A DNA stretch of 64,000 nucleotides from CADEED01 sp035502995 (lineage in GTDB: Bacteria; Pseudomonadota; Gammaproteobacteria; Steroidobacterales; Steroidobacteraceae), in assembly GCA_035502995.1 (NCBI GenBank), contig DATJTW010000090.1, forward strand, positions 90,294-154,293, in the 5' to 3' direction. A model generated the notes under the pieces. The model was not told the DNA's origin. It saw only the letters and a list, made by a program, of their open reading frames with translations, and did no database searches. Shown piece after piece: positions 18,265 through 26,421 of this stretch (its first letter is position 1; each line of letters begins with the position of its first letter). Made by a program: the position numbers and the translations under genes.

Positions 18265-19644
18265 ATGAACAAGGACTACGACCTCTTCGTCATCGGCGCC
18301 GGTTCCGGCGGCGTGCGCGCCGCGCGCATCGCGTCGCTGGCGGGCGCGAAAGTCGCCATCGCCGAGGAATACCGCATCGGCGGCACCTGCGTGATCCGCG
18401 GCTGCGTGCCGAAGAAGCTGCTGGTGTACGGCGCCGAGTTCGCGGCCCATTTTGCCGACGCCCAGGGTTACGGGTGGACCGTCGAGAACGCGTCGTTCTC
18501 GTGGGACACGCTGCGCGACAACGTGCAGCGCGAGGTCACGCGCCTGTCCGGCATCTATTCGTCGAACCTCGCGAAGGCCGGCGTCGCCGCGTTCGAGGAG
18601 CGCGCGGAGCTCGTCGACGCGCAGACCGTGAAGCTCGCGAAGTCCGGCAGCCAGTTCACGGCGGAGCGGATCCTCGTCGCCACCGGCGGCACGCCCTATC
18701 TACCCGAGGGACTGCCGGGCGTGGAGCTCGGCATCACGTCGAACGAGGCATTCCACCTGCCCGAGCTGCCGAAACGCGTGGTGATCCTCGGCGGCGGCTA
18801 CATCGCGCTCGAGTTCGCGAACATCTTCTCCGGGCTCGGCAGCGAGGTGCTGATCGTGCATCGCGGCGACCGGCTGCTGCGCGGCTTCGACGACGACATC
18901 CGCTCACACATGCACATAGAGCTCGAGCGCGCGCACGTGAAGTTGCGCATGAAGAGCACGATTTCGAAGATCGAGGCCAACGGCAACGCGCGCCGCGTGA
19001 CGTTGTCGAACGGCGACGTCGTCGATGCGGACGTCGTGTTGTACGCGATCGGCCGCGATCCGAAGACAGAGGGGCTCGGCCTCGAGCGCGCCGGCGTGAA
19101 GCTCGACGAGGCCGGCGCCGTGATCGTCGACGAGTTCTCGAAGAGCTGCGTGGATTCCGTCTACGCCATCGGCGACGTGACCAACCGCATGAACCTGACG
19201 CCGATCGCGATCCGCGACGGCCATGCGTTCGCCGACACGATCTACAACAAGCGCCCCACGCCGATCGACCACAGCACCGTGCCCAGCGCCGTGTTCGGGC
19301 GGCCGCCGGTGGGCTGCGTGGGTCTCACGGAATCCGACGCGCGCCACAGCCACGGCGCCGTCGACATCTACCGCACGAACTTCCGGCCGATGCGCACGGC
19401 GTTCGTCGGCAACGAGCAGCGCACGTTGATGAAGCTGGTCGTCGATGCGAAGACGGATCAGTTGCTGGGCGTGCACATCGCGGGCGCGGATGCGCCGGAG
19501 ATGATCCAGCTCGCCGCCGTCGCGGTGAAGGCCGGGCTGACGAAGAAGCAGTGGGACAGCACCGTGGCGCTGCATCCGACGGCGGCGGAGGAGCTGGTGT
19601 TGATGCGGGAGAAGGTGGCGGGTCCGGGAAGTCTCAACGCATGA
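18265..19644 (+). CDS. gor: Glutathione-disulfide reductase
   Basis: FAD- and NADPH-dependent reductase, 459 aa. The FAD motif GAGSGGVRAAR is near residues 11-21, the redox-active disulfide GGTCVIRGCVPKK has Cys42 and Cys47, the NADP motif GGGYIALEFANIF follows, and the C-terminal catalytic HPTAAEEL is present. The GCVxxK form with arginine positions after it is that of glutathione rather than lipoamide reductases. A TACTAT hexamer ends 6 bases before the ATG, suggesting a very short or absent leader. Its 3' end overlaps the convergent gene by 11 bases. Confidence 0.94.
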   Translation: MNKDYDLFVIGAGSGGVRAARIASLAGAKVAIAEEYRIGGTCVIRGCVPKKLLVYGAEFAAHFADAQGYGWTVENASFSWDTLRDNVQREVTRLSGIYSSNLAKAGVAAFEERAELVDAQTVKLAKSGSQFTAERILVATGGTPYLPEGLPGVELGITSNEAFHLPELPKRVVILGGGYIALEFANIFSGLGSEVLIVHRGDRLLRGFDDDIRSHMHIELERAHVKLRMKSTISKIEANGNARRVTLSNGDVVDADVVLYAIGRDPKTEGLGLERAGVKLDEAGAVIVDEFSKSCVDSVYAIGDVTNRMNLTPIAIRDGHAFADTIYNKRPTPIDHSTVPSAVFGRPPVGCVGLTESDARHSHGAVDIYRTNFRPMRTAFVGNEQRTLMKLVVDAKTDQLLGVHIAGADAPEMIQLAAVAVKAGLTKKQWDSTVALHPTAAEELVLMREKVAGPGSLNA

Positions 19645-20725
19645 AGAATTGGAGCTCATCGGTGAGCTGGTCTGCTCGATCGAGGTCGGCGCGCGCAGCT
19701 TCGATGCGGTCGCGGTCTCCGGACCTCTTCGCATCGGCATAGTTGGCCAGCGATACCCGCCAATTGAGAGAAAGCCCGAGTTCCGCGTCGACCAGCGGAT
19801 GTCGCGGCTGAGCATCGAACGCCGGACTGTTGTACAGCCGCACGGTCAATTCCCACCAGCGTCCTTCGAGTTCGCGTGCCGACGTGTTGCCGTAAATCGC
19901 TTCGGAACGCAGCGTCGCTGCTTCACGATAGAAATGCCGTGCTTCCGCCATGATGTCGACCGGCGTGGCAGGCAAGGGCGTCACTGGTGCCGCTGGTCCG
20001 GAGACGCCCGGGTTCCACGCGTCGGTTTCGGTCGCGGCGTACGCGTCGTCGGGTAGATAGGTGTCGCCGATCGATCGCGCGGCGTCGCGCGGCGTCGGTC
20101 GCGCGGCAGACCGGCGCGCACCCGACGAATCTGCGGACGTGATCGGGGCTGCCTCGACGCCGTTGGTGACAACCGGCGTGGCCGGCGTCTTAGCGGCCAT
20201 CGAGGCCGGGTCTTGCGGATCCTCTTCGATCAGTAGCGCAGCCTCGGCGTTCGCCTCCCGGTGGTTCTCGATCAACGCCGTGACGATGATGCCGGCGGTC
20301 AACGAGACGAGCGCGACCAGAACGAGCAGGGTCGGCGAGTTCCCGCGTCGACGGACGACGACCCTGTTCTCGGGCTCATCCCGCTCGATCGTCCGCCGCG
20401 TAGGCACCAGCTTCATGATCTCGACCGCCGTCTCGCGATCGCGCACCCAGAACGGCAGCACGATCCGGCGATATCCCGGCATGCCGTATTCGATCCGCAG
20501 CGAGTCGCCGTCGCGACTGACCTCGCGCAGGTGCGCGGCGCTGATGCGGACGCGAACGCGCCGCGCGAGCAACGACAGGAGTCCGCGCCTCGGCTCGATC
20601 TCGATGGCGTCGCCCTCGATGCTCAACGACCCGCTGCCGCGCAGACGAAACGTGTTCGCCGGCGATTCGAGGACCGCGGCGATGCCGGAAGAACGTGCGA
20701 AACGGATGTCGAACGTGCGCGCCAT
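19634..20725 (-). CDS. Unknown anchored protein with PH-like N-terminus
   Basis: I do not recognise a named family. The 363-residue product has a soluble beta-rich N-terminal region (residues about 1-120, with LRGSGSLSIEGDAIEIEPRR and a repeated basic pattern) that resembles small PH-like domains, one membrane helix at about residues 130-152 (TLLVLVALVSLTAGIIVTAL), a Pro/Ala/Ser-rich linker, and a C-terminal helical domain from about residue 253. Basic residues before the helix put the N-terminus in the cytoplasm and the C-terminus in the periplasm. It converges on gor with an 11-base overlap and stands 40 bases after the PQQ dehydrogenase start region's far end, on the same strand. Confidence 0.7.
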   Translation of the reverse strand: MARTFDIRFARSSGIAAVLESPANTFRLRGSGSLSIEGDAIEIEPRRGLLSLLARRVRVRISAAHLREVSRDGDSLRIEYGMPGYRRIVLPFWVRDRETAVEIMKLVPTRRTIERDEPENRVVVRRRGNSPTLLVLVALVSLTAGIIVTALIENHREANAEAALLIEEDPQDPASMAAKTPATPVVTNGVEAAPITSADSSGARRSAARPTPRDAARSIGDTYLPDDAYAATETDAWNPGVSGPAAPVTPLPATPVDIMAEARHFYREAATLRSEAIYGNTSARELEGRWWELTVRLYNSPAFDAQPRHPLVDAELGLSLNWRVSLANYADAKRSGDRDRIEAARADLDRADQLTDELQFFMR

Positions 20726-20764
20726 ACGTGCGGCTCCGACTATCCGCCTGTCAGACCCTTCTTG

Positions 20765-22705
20765 TCACTTCGATTTCGGCAACGCGAACGCCACCACCGA
20801 ATCCGCCATCCCCCACGCCTTCCCGTCCCCGCCCGCCGAGATCACGACATATTGACGGCCGTCCTTCCCGAGGAACGTCATCGGCGTCGCCTTGCCGCCG
20901 GCCGGTAGTTTGGCTTTCCACAACTCTCGTCCCGACTCGATGTCGAACGCCCGCAGGTACGCATCCGGCGACGCGCCGATGAACACGAGGCCACCGGCCG
21001 TCGTGATCGCCCCGCCGAGGTTCACCATGCCGCTGCCGGCCGGCAGTTTCGGCAGGCCGATCTTGTCGAGGCCTTCGTCGGTGCCCAGCGGCACGTCCCA
21101 CAGCGTCTTCCCCGTCTTCAGGTCGATCGCGGTCAACGTGCCGAACGGCGGCGCGGTGCACGGCGAGCGCCGACTCGACAGCCACGTCTCGCGCTGCATG
21201 ACGTACGGCGTGCCCTGCATGTCGGTGAACTCCTTGCCGATGCGTTCGCCCTGCGTGAGCTTGCCGCGCATCGTCTTCCACTCCGCGCGCGGGATCAGCT
21301 TCACCACGGCCGCGAGGCGGTTGTTCGGGATCACGACGATGCCGCGCGCCGGGTCGTAGGCGACCCCGCCCCAGTGCGCGCCGCCGACGTTCGCCGGCAC
21401 CATCACCGAGCCGCGCAGCGACGGCGGCGTGAACGGGCCGTCGTAGCGCAGCATCGCGAAACGCGCGCGGCACTCGGCCAGGTCCTCGGGAGTCGCGCCC
21501 CAGATGTCGTCCGCGGTCAGCGTGCGGAACCCGGGCCCGACGCTCGAGAAGGGCTGCGTCGGCGCGGCCTCTTCGCCGGGCACGTCGCTCTTCGGCACGG
21601 CGCGTTCGGTCACGGGGAACAGCGGCTTGCCGGTGGCGCGGTCGAGCACATACAGCTGCGCGGTCTTCGTTCCCTGCAGCACGGCCTCGGCGCCGCCGGG
21701 TAGTTTGGCCAGCAGCGGCGGCGAGGCGTTGTCGTAGTCCCAGAGATCGTGGTGCACGGTCTGGAAATGCCAGACAAGCTTGCCGGTGGACGCGCGCAGC
21801 GCCACCAGCGAATTCGCGTAGCGGTTGTCGCCGAGGCGCTCGCCACCCCAGTAGTCGACCGCCGGGCTGGTCGTCGGCAGGAACACGAGGTCGCGCGCCG
21901 GGTCGGCGGCGATGATCGACCAGGTGTTGGCGCCGCCGGTGCCGTGCGCGTCCGCGCCGCGCCAGGTCTCGTACGCCGGATCCCGCAGATCCTGCGGCAC
22001 CGGATCCCAGGTCCAGCGCAGCGCGCCCGTGCGCGCATCGAAGCCGCGCACTTCGCCGCTGACGCCCGACGTCGAGTTGTTGTCCGCGATCGCCGAGCCG
22101 ACGACGATGAGGTCGTTGACGACGGCGGGCGGCGAGGTCTGTTCGTATTCGTCGGCGAAGGATTGTTTGCCACGCAGGCCGGCGACCAGGTCGACGACGC
22201 CGTTCGCGCCGAAGCCTGCGCAGACACTGCCGGTCGCGGCGTCGAGCGACACCAGCCGCGCGTCGATCGTCGCGACGATCACGCGGCGCGCGCATGGCGC
22301 GTCCGCCTTCGCGTGCGAGTCCTGCCAGTACGACACGCCGCGGCTCACCCAGTCGCCGAAGTGCCGCGCGCGGTCCACGGCCATGTCGCGCCGCCAGGTC
22401 GCGCGGCCCGTCAGCGGATCGAGCGCGATCACCTGGCCGAGTGGGGTCGCGAGATACATCGTGCCGTCGATCACCAGCGGCGTCGCTTCGAGCGCGATGG
22501 GATTACCGGTCTTCGCCGCGGCTTCGCCGGTCTTGAATTCCCATGCGAGCTCGAGCTTCGCGACGTTGCCGCGATCGATCTGCGTCAGCGGCGAATGACG
22601 ATCGCCGCCGGGCGTACGGCCGTAGCTGGGCCAGTCACCCGCGGGATCCGCGGCGGCGCAGAGTCGTGAGGCAAGGACGAGCGACGCGCACAGCAGCTTC
22701 TTCAT
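20765..22705 (-). CDS. Periplasmic PQQ-dependent dehydrogenase
   Basis: An eight-bladed quinoprotein of 646 aa with a Sec signal peptide (MKKLLCASLVLASRLCAAA). Blade blocks such as YGRTPGGDRHSPLTQI, FLPTTSPAVDYWGGER..GDNRYANSLVALR and FQTVHHDLWDYDNASPP match the catalytic domain of the glucose dehydrogenase type; the N-terminal membrane domain of membrane-bound glucose dehydrogenase is missing, so this is a soluble version. The adjacent Cys-Cys disulfide of methanol dehydrogenases is not seen. The substrate is unknown. No pqq biosynthesis genes lie in the window. Two exact copies of the dispersed word are inside it (20904-20912 and 21699-21707). Confidence 0.88.
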   Translation of the reverse strand: MKKLLCASLVLASRLCAAADPAGDWPSYGRTPGGDRHSPLTQIDRGNVAKLELAWEFKTGEAAAKTGNPIALEATPLVIDGTMYLATPLGQVIALDPLTGRATWRRDMAVDRARHFGDWVSRGVSYWQDSHAKADAPCARRVIVATIDARLVSLDAATGSVCAGFGANGVVDLVAGLRGKQSFADEYEQTSPPAVVNDLIVVGSAIADNNSTSGVSGEVRGFDARTGALRWTWDPVPQDLRDPAYETWRGADAHGTGGANTWSIIAADPARDLVFLPTTSPAVDYWGGERLGDNRYANSLVALRASTGKLVWHFQTVHHDLWDYDNASPPLLAKLPGGAEAVLQGTKTAQLYVLDRATGKPLFPVTERAVPKSDVPGEEAAPTQPFSSVGPGFRTLTADDIWGATPEDLAECRARFAMLRYDGPFTPPSLRGSVMVPANVGGAHWGGVAYDPARGIVVIPNNRLAAVVKLIPRAEWKTMRGKLTQGERIGKEFTDMQGTPYVMQRETWLSSRRSPCTAPPFGTLTAIDLKTGKTLWDVPLGTDEGLDKIGLPKLPAGSGMVNLGGAITTAGGLVFIGASPDAYLRAFDIESGRELWKAKLPAGGKATPMTFLGKDGRQYVVISAGGDGKAWGMADSVVAFALPKSK

Positions 22706-22974
22706 GGGCGAACGATGCCCAAAAAGTCGCGGCGACGAGCAGGATTTTGTGGCGACCGGGACCGGCCGCCGATCGACTCAACGCGCGTGCGGCAGCGCGC
22801 GATGCAGCGCCATGCGCCGCGAACAGATTTCCGATTTCTGGCAGGACCAGATCGCCGCATGCCGGCACGGCCGGCGCTTCACGCCGCGCTGCTCGGAGAC
22901 GCTCTGGCGACTCGCGATGCCGCGCGCCGTGCCACACAGCGACTGCGTGCGCGCGCGTCCCAACCGCGATGTGC
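22706..22974. other. Intergenic region with a doubtful small reading frame
   Basis: This 269-base stretch lies between the PQQ dehydrogenase start and the next minus-strand gene. A plus-strand frame with ATG at 22811 runs to 23045 (77 codons, MRREQISDFWQDQIAACRHG...) with four cysteines and GC-rich third positions in its first half, but it overlaps the better supported gene at 22975-23259 and has no recognisable relatives, so I do not call it a gene. No promoter or hairpin was clear. Confidence 0.25.
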
Positions 22975-23259
22975 TCACGGCCCCCTCCCGAGGAAACGCG
23001 CAACGCACGCATCGCATCCGCGAAATGAAATCGCGACCCCGGTGAGCGTGAACGTCATGAAGAGAAACGACAGCGCGGTCAGGAACTGCAGGTCCCCGCG
23101 CGCCAGCATGTACTTGATCGCCAGCACCGCGCCGGCGGTGAACGCGGCGGAGGTGAGGAACAACGCGGGGCGTTTCCAGCCCTTCTGGGGCGGCGGCTCC
23201 CAGAAGCAGACGGTCTCGACGACCTGGCAGTAGAGGCAGGACTTGCAGCGCGAATGCAT
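22975..23259 (-). CDS. Small Cys-rich membrane protein, 94 aa
   Basis: Unrecognised family. The N-terminus MHSRCKSCLYCQ holds a CxxCxxC cluster, followed after a hydrophilic stretch (WEPPPQKGWKR) by two membrane helices (about residues 33-52 and 56-78) and a second Cys pair near the C-terminus (GCDAC). Both ends would lie on the same side, placing the two cysteine groups together, which could bind a metal or form a redox centre; that is inference. Codon use is strongly coding-like. The ATG at 23259 lacks a ribosome binding site; the frame extends 16 codons upstream to another ATG at 23307. It follows the gene at 23321-24034 by 61 bases on the same strand. Confidence 0.65.
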   Translation of the reverse strand: MHSRCKSCLYCQVVETVCFWEPPPQKGWKRPALFLTSAAFTAGAVLAIKYMLARGDLQFLTALSFLFMTFTLTGVAISFRGCDACVARFLGRGP

Positions 23260-23320
23260 GGGGAAAATGTGCCACCACCGGCTTTGGCCGGGGCGGAACC
23301 CGCGCACACTTTTCTGTAGG

Positions 23321-24034
23321 TCAGCCTTGCTTGCGGCGGGTCAGCGAGAAAATCACGCCGACGGCCAGGCCCACGACCAGGGCGAACCCGAGCTGCTTGA
23401 AGTCGAACCGGCTGACCGGCCCGGGCAGCACGTCGACCCAGCTGGGCTTGTATTGCAGGTCCGGGGCGACCTTCGCGCCGGTGATGATCTTCTCGAAGGT
23501 CGGGAAGTGCGCCGGGAAGTCCGCGGTCTTCGCGTAGGCGTGCAGCTCCACGAAACCCTTCTCGGTGGGGATGATCCCCGAGATGCCGCTGACCTCGCCG
23601 ATGCCGACCACCTCGCTCTTCGACGTGATCCACACGACGTTCGCGGCCTTGTCGTAGCGCATCTTGCCCAGCGACGTGTCCTTCATGACGTTCGACCAGT
23701 CGCCGCTCTTCTCCTGGAACTTGTCGTTCAGGTCGATGGACGGCAGGTCTTGCAGCTCCTTCTCCGTCGGCCGGCCGGTGGGCGTCACCTTCACGAGCAA
23801 GTACGGATACGTGAGCCACGGCGGTCCGTCAGTCGACTGGAACGCGTACGTGTACTTCGGGATGTTGGCGAGCGGCGCCTGGCGCTTCATCTCGTCGTGG
23901 AACTGCTGCAGCACCGCGTCCGGCACTTCGACCCAGCCGCCGGGCAGCGAGACCGTGACCTCGGGCTTCGAGTACTCGGCCGCGGTCGCGGCGCCGGCCA
24001 GCACGAGCGCGGCGATGGCTGACAACTTGCGCAT
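23321..24034 (-). CDS. Secreted protein with C-terminal membrane anchor, unknown
   Basis: The 237-residue product has a Sec signal (MRKLSAIAALVLAGAATAA), a periplasmic domain of about 185 residues (with SLPGGWVEVPDAVLQQFHDEMKR and NVMKDTSLGKMRYD) and a single C-terminal helix (about residues 213-231) ending in the basic tail TRRKQG. The topology is periplasmic with a cytoplasmic tail. I do not know the family. It lies 16 bases after the bkdB stop, so it is probably transcribed with the branched-chain dehydrogenase genes, in the place where lpdV would be expected. Confidence 0.7.
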   Translation of the reverse strand: MRKLSAIAALVLAGAATAAEYSKPEVTVSLPGGWVEVPDAVLQQFHDEMKRQAPLANIPKYTYAFQSTDGPPWLTYPYLLVKVTPTGRPTEKELQDLPSIDLNDKFQEKSGDWSNVMKDTSLGKMRYDKAANVVWITSKSEVVGIGEVSGISGIIPTEKGFVELHAYAKTADFPAHFPTFEKIITGAKVAPDLQYKPSWVDVLPGPVSRFDFKQLGFALVVGLAVGVIFSLTRRKQG

Positions 24035-24050
24035 GCGGTCGGGTGCCGGC

Positions 24051-25376
24051 TCAGTCGATGAAGATGGTGGCCGGCTGCTCGATCAGGTCCTTCAGCGCCT
24101 GGATCATCGAGGCGGCGTCGTAGCCGTCGACGAAGCGGTGATCGAACGACGACGAGAGATTCATCATCAGGCGCACCGTGACCTGGCCATCGACGACGAC
24201 CGCGCGGTCGATCGCCTTGTTGATGCCGATGATGGCCACCTCGGGCATGTTGATCATCGGCGTCGAGGCGATGCCGCCGAGCTTGCCGAGGCTGGTGACG
24301 GTGATCGTCGAGCCGGTGAGCTCCTCGCGCGGCGATTTGTTGCTGCGGGCGGCTTCGGACACGCGGCGGATCTCGGCGGCGAGATCGTGCAGGGCGCGCG
24401 ACTCGGCGTTGCGCACCACCGGCACCTTCAGGCCCTGCGGCGTCTGCGTCGCGACGCCGACGTGCACGGCCTGGTGTTTCACCAGCACGCCGCGCGCGGA
24501 GTCGTACAGCGCGTTGCACTGGGGGAACTTGCCGAGCACGCGCGCCAGCGCGGCGACGATGAACGGCAGGAACGTCAGCGGCGGCGCGGCGGCCGGGCGG
24601 CGATCGTTCAGGTGCTTGCGCAGCGCCTCGAGACGCGTGACGTCGCATTCCTCGACGTAGGAGTACTGCGGGATGGAACGCGCGGATTCGGTGAGGCGTT
24701 CGGCGATCACGCGGCGCAGGCCGATGATCTTCACCTCTTCCGTACCGGCGCGCGCCTCGCGGGACGCATTCGCGCGCGCGTTCATCGACGGCGGCGCGCC
24801 ACGCGCGGCGCCGGACGCCAGCGCGGAATCGATGTCGCCCGGCTCGATGCGGCCGGCGATGCCGGTGCCGGCGACGGTAGATAGATCGAGGCCGGCCTCG
24901 GCGGCGCGGCGGCGGCTCGCGGGCGAGGCCATGATGCGCGCGGCCTTGAAGGCGCCGGTGCCGTCCGTGCCGTTGGCCGCGGCGGGCGCGCTGGCGGCGG
25001 CGGCGACCTGCTGCCGGTCGGTCTGCGCGGGTAGTTTGTCCGTGGCGCGGCGTTGCGGCGGCGGCGTCAGCGCCTCGGGCGCCGGTGGCGGCGGCGTCTT
25101 CGCGGCCGGCTCGGCGCCGGCGGCGGCGGAAGTCGCGTCGGTGTCGAACACCACGAGCTCCGAACCCACGGCGACCATGTCGCCCGGCTCGCCGGCGATC
25201 GAGAGGATGCGGCCGGTGACCGGCGCGGGCATCTCCACCGCGGCCTTCTCCGTCATCACCTCGCACATCACCTGGTCTTCCTGCACCAGGTCGCCGGGCT
25301 TCACGTGCCACGCGACGACTTCGGCGGAGACCGTGCCTTCACCCAGGTCCGGCATCTTGAATACGTAACGGCTCAT
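24051..25376 (-). CDS. bkdB: Branched-chain 2-oxoacid dehydrogenase E2
   Basis: Dihydrolipoyl acyltransferase core of the branched-chain 2-oxoacid dehydrogenase complex, 441 aa. One lipoyl domain at the N-terminus carries the lipoyl lysine at residue 44 (EVMTEKAAVEMP), then an Ala/Pro/Thr-rich linker, a subunit-binding domain (about residues 150-185, ASPASRRRAAEAGLDLSTVAGTG) and the catalytic domain ending in SSFDHRFVDGYDAA. The single lipoyl domain with VMTEKA is of the BkdB rather than the pyruvate type. It follows bkdA2 by 22 bases. Two exact copies of the dispersed word fall in it. Confidence 0.92.
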   Translation of the reverse strand: MSRYVFKMPDLGEGTVSAEVVAWHVKPGDLVQEDQVMCEVMTEKAAVEMPAPVTGRILSIAGEPGDMVAVGSELVVFDTDATSAAAGAEPAAKTPPPPAPEALTPPPQRRATDKLPAQTDRQQVAAAASAPAAANGTDGTGAFKAARIMASPASRRRAAEAGLDLSTVAGTGIAGRIEPGDIDSALASGAARGAPPSMNARANASREARAGTEEVKIIGLRRVIAERLTESARSIPQYSYVEECDVTRLEALRKHLNDRRPAAAPPLTFLPFIVAALARVLGKFPQCNALYDSARGVLVKHQAVHVGVATQTPQGLKVPVVRNAESRALHDLAAEIRRVSEAARSNKSPREELTGSTITVTSLGKLGGIASTPMINMPEVAIIGINKAIDRAVVVDGQVTVRLMMNLSSSFDHRFVDGYDAASMIQALKDLIEQPATIFID

Positions 25377-25398
25377 GCGGTCCCCTCGTGAATCCCGG

Positions 25399-26415
25399 TC
25401 AGTCCTGTCCCAGCGCCGCGCGCAGCGCGAGCGCGACGCGGGCCTGCCCGGGAAAGTACTCCCATTCGAACGCGTGCGGATACGGCGTGTCCCAGCCGGC
25501 GACGCGCTGGATCGGCGCCTCGAGGTACCAGAAACATTCTTCCTGGATGCTCGCGGACAACTCGGCGCCGAAGCCGCAGAAGCGCGTGGCCTCGTGCGCG
25601 ATGACGCAGCGGCCGGTCTTCTTCACCGAGCTGCAGATCGGGTCGATGTCGAGCGGCGACATCGTGCGCACGTCGATGATCTCGGCGTCGATGCCGAGCT
25701 TCTTCGCTGCCGCCTCGACGACGTAGACCATCGTGCCGTACGTGACGACGGTGACCTGCTCGCCCGGCCGCACGATCTCGCTCTTGCCGATCTCCACCTT
25801 GTAATAACCCTCGGGCACGTCGCCCTTCGGGTGCGTGCTCCACGGCACGGCCGGCTTGTTCGGGTCGCCGTCGAACGGGCCGTTGTAGATGCGTTTCGGC
25901 TCGAAGAAGATGATCGGGTCGTCGTCCTCGATCGCCGCGATCAGCAATCCCTTCGCGTCGTAGGGATTGCTCGGCATCACCACCTTCACGCCGCAGATGT
26001 GCGTGAAGATCGCCTCGGGGCTCTGCGAATGCGTCTGGCCGCCGCGGATGCCGCCGCCGCACGGCGCCCTGACTACCACGGGCGAGGTGAAATCGCCGGC
26101 GGTGCGATAACGGATGCGCGCGAGCTCGCTGGCGATCTGGTCGACCGCGGGATAGATGTAGTCGGCGAACTGGATCTCGGCGACGGGTTTCAAACCGTTC
26201 ACCGCCATGCCGATGGCCGTCGCGACGATGCCGCCCTCGGCGATCGGCGAATCGAGCACGCGGTGCTCGCCGTACTTCCGCTGCAGTCCGTCGGTGACGC
26301 GGAACACGCCGCCGAAATAGCCGACGTCTTCGCCCATGACGACGACGGACGGATCGCGCGCCATCATCACGTCCATCGCGGAGTTCAGGGCCTGGATCAT
26401 GTTCATCTGGGCCAT
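25399..26415 (-). CDS. bkdA2: Branched-chain 2-oxoacid dehydrogenase E1 beta
   Basis: E1 beta subunit, 338 aa, with the N-terminal MAQMNMIQALNSAMDVMMARDPSVVVMGEDVG, IAEGGIVATAIGMAVNGLKPVAEIQFADY, and RAPCGGGIRGGQTHSQSPEA blocks typical of the BCKDH beta family. With E1 alpha it decarboxylates the oxoacids from valine, leucine and isoleucine using thiamine diphosphate. It lies 6 bases after bkdA1. Length and the sequence around HSQSPEAIFTH match the branched-chain rather than pyruvate enzymes. Confidence 0.93.
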   Translation of the reverse strand: MAQMNMIQALNSAMDVMMARDPSVVVMGEDVGYFGGVFRVTDGLQRKYGEHRVLDSPIAEGGIVATAIGMAVNGLKPVAEIQFADYIYPAVDQIASELARIRYRTAGDFTSPVVVRAPCGGGIRGGQTHSQSPEAIFTHICGVKVVMPSNPYDAKGLLIAAIEDDDPIIFFEPKRIYNGPFDGDPNKPAVPWSTHPKGDVPEGYYKVEIGKSEIVRPGEQVTVVTYGTMVYVVEAAAKKLGIDAEIIDVRTMSPLDIDPICSSVKKTGRCVIAHEATRFCGFGAELSASIQEECFWYLEAPIQRVAGWDTPYPHAFEWEYFPGQARVALALRAALGQD

Positions 26416-26421
26416 GGCCGG

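Noticed and set aside
22811..23045. Plus-strand frame of 77 codons with four cysteines
   Set aside because: It overlaps a better supported minus-strand gene, lacks a ribosome binding site, and its coding-like codon pattern fades in the second half.
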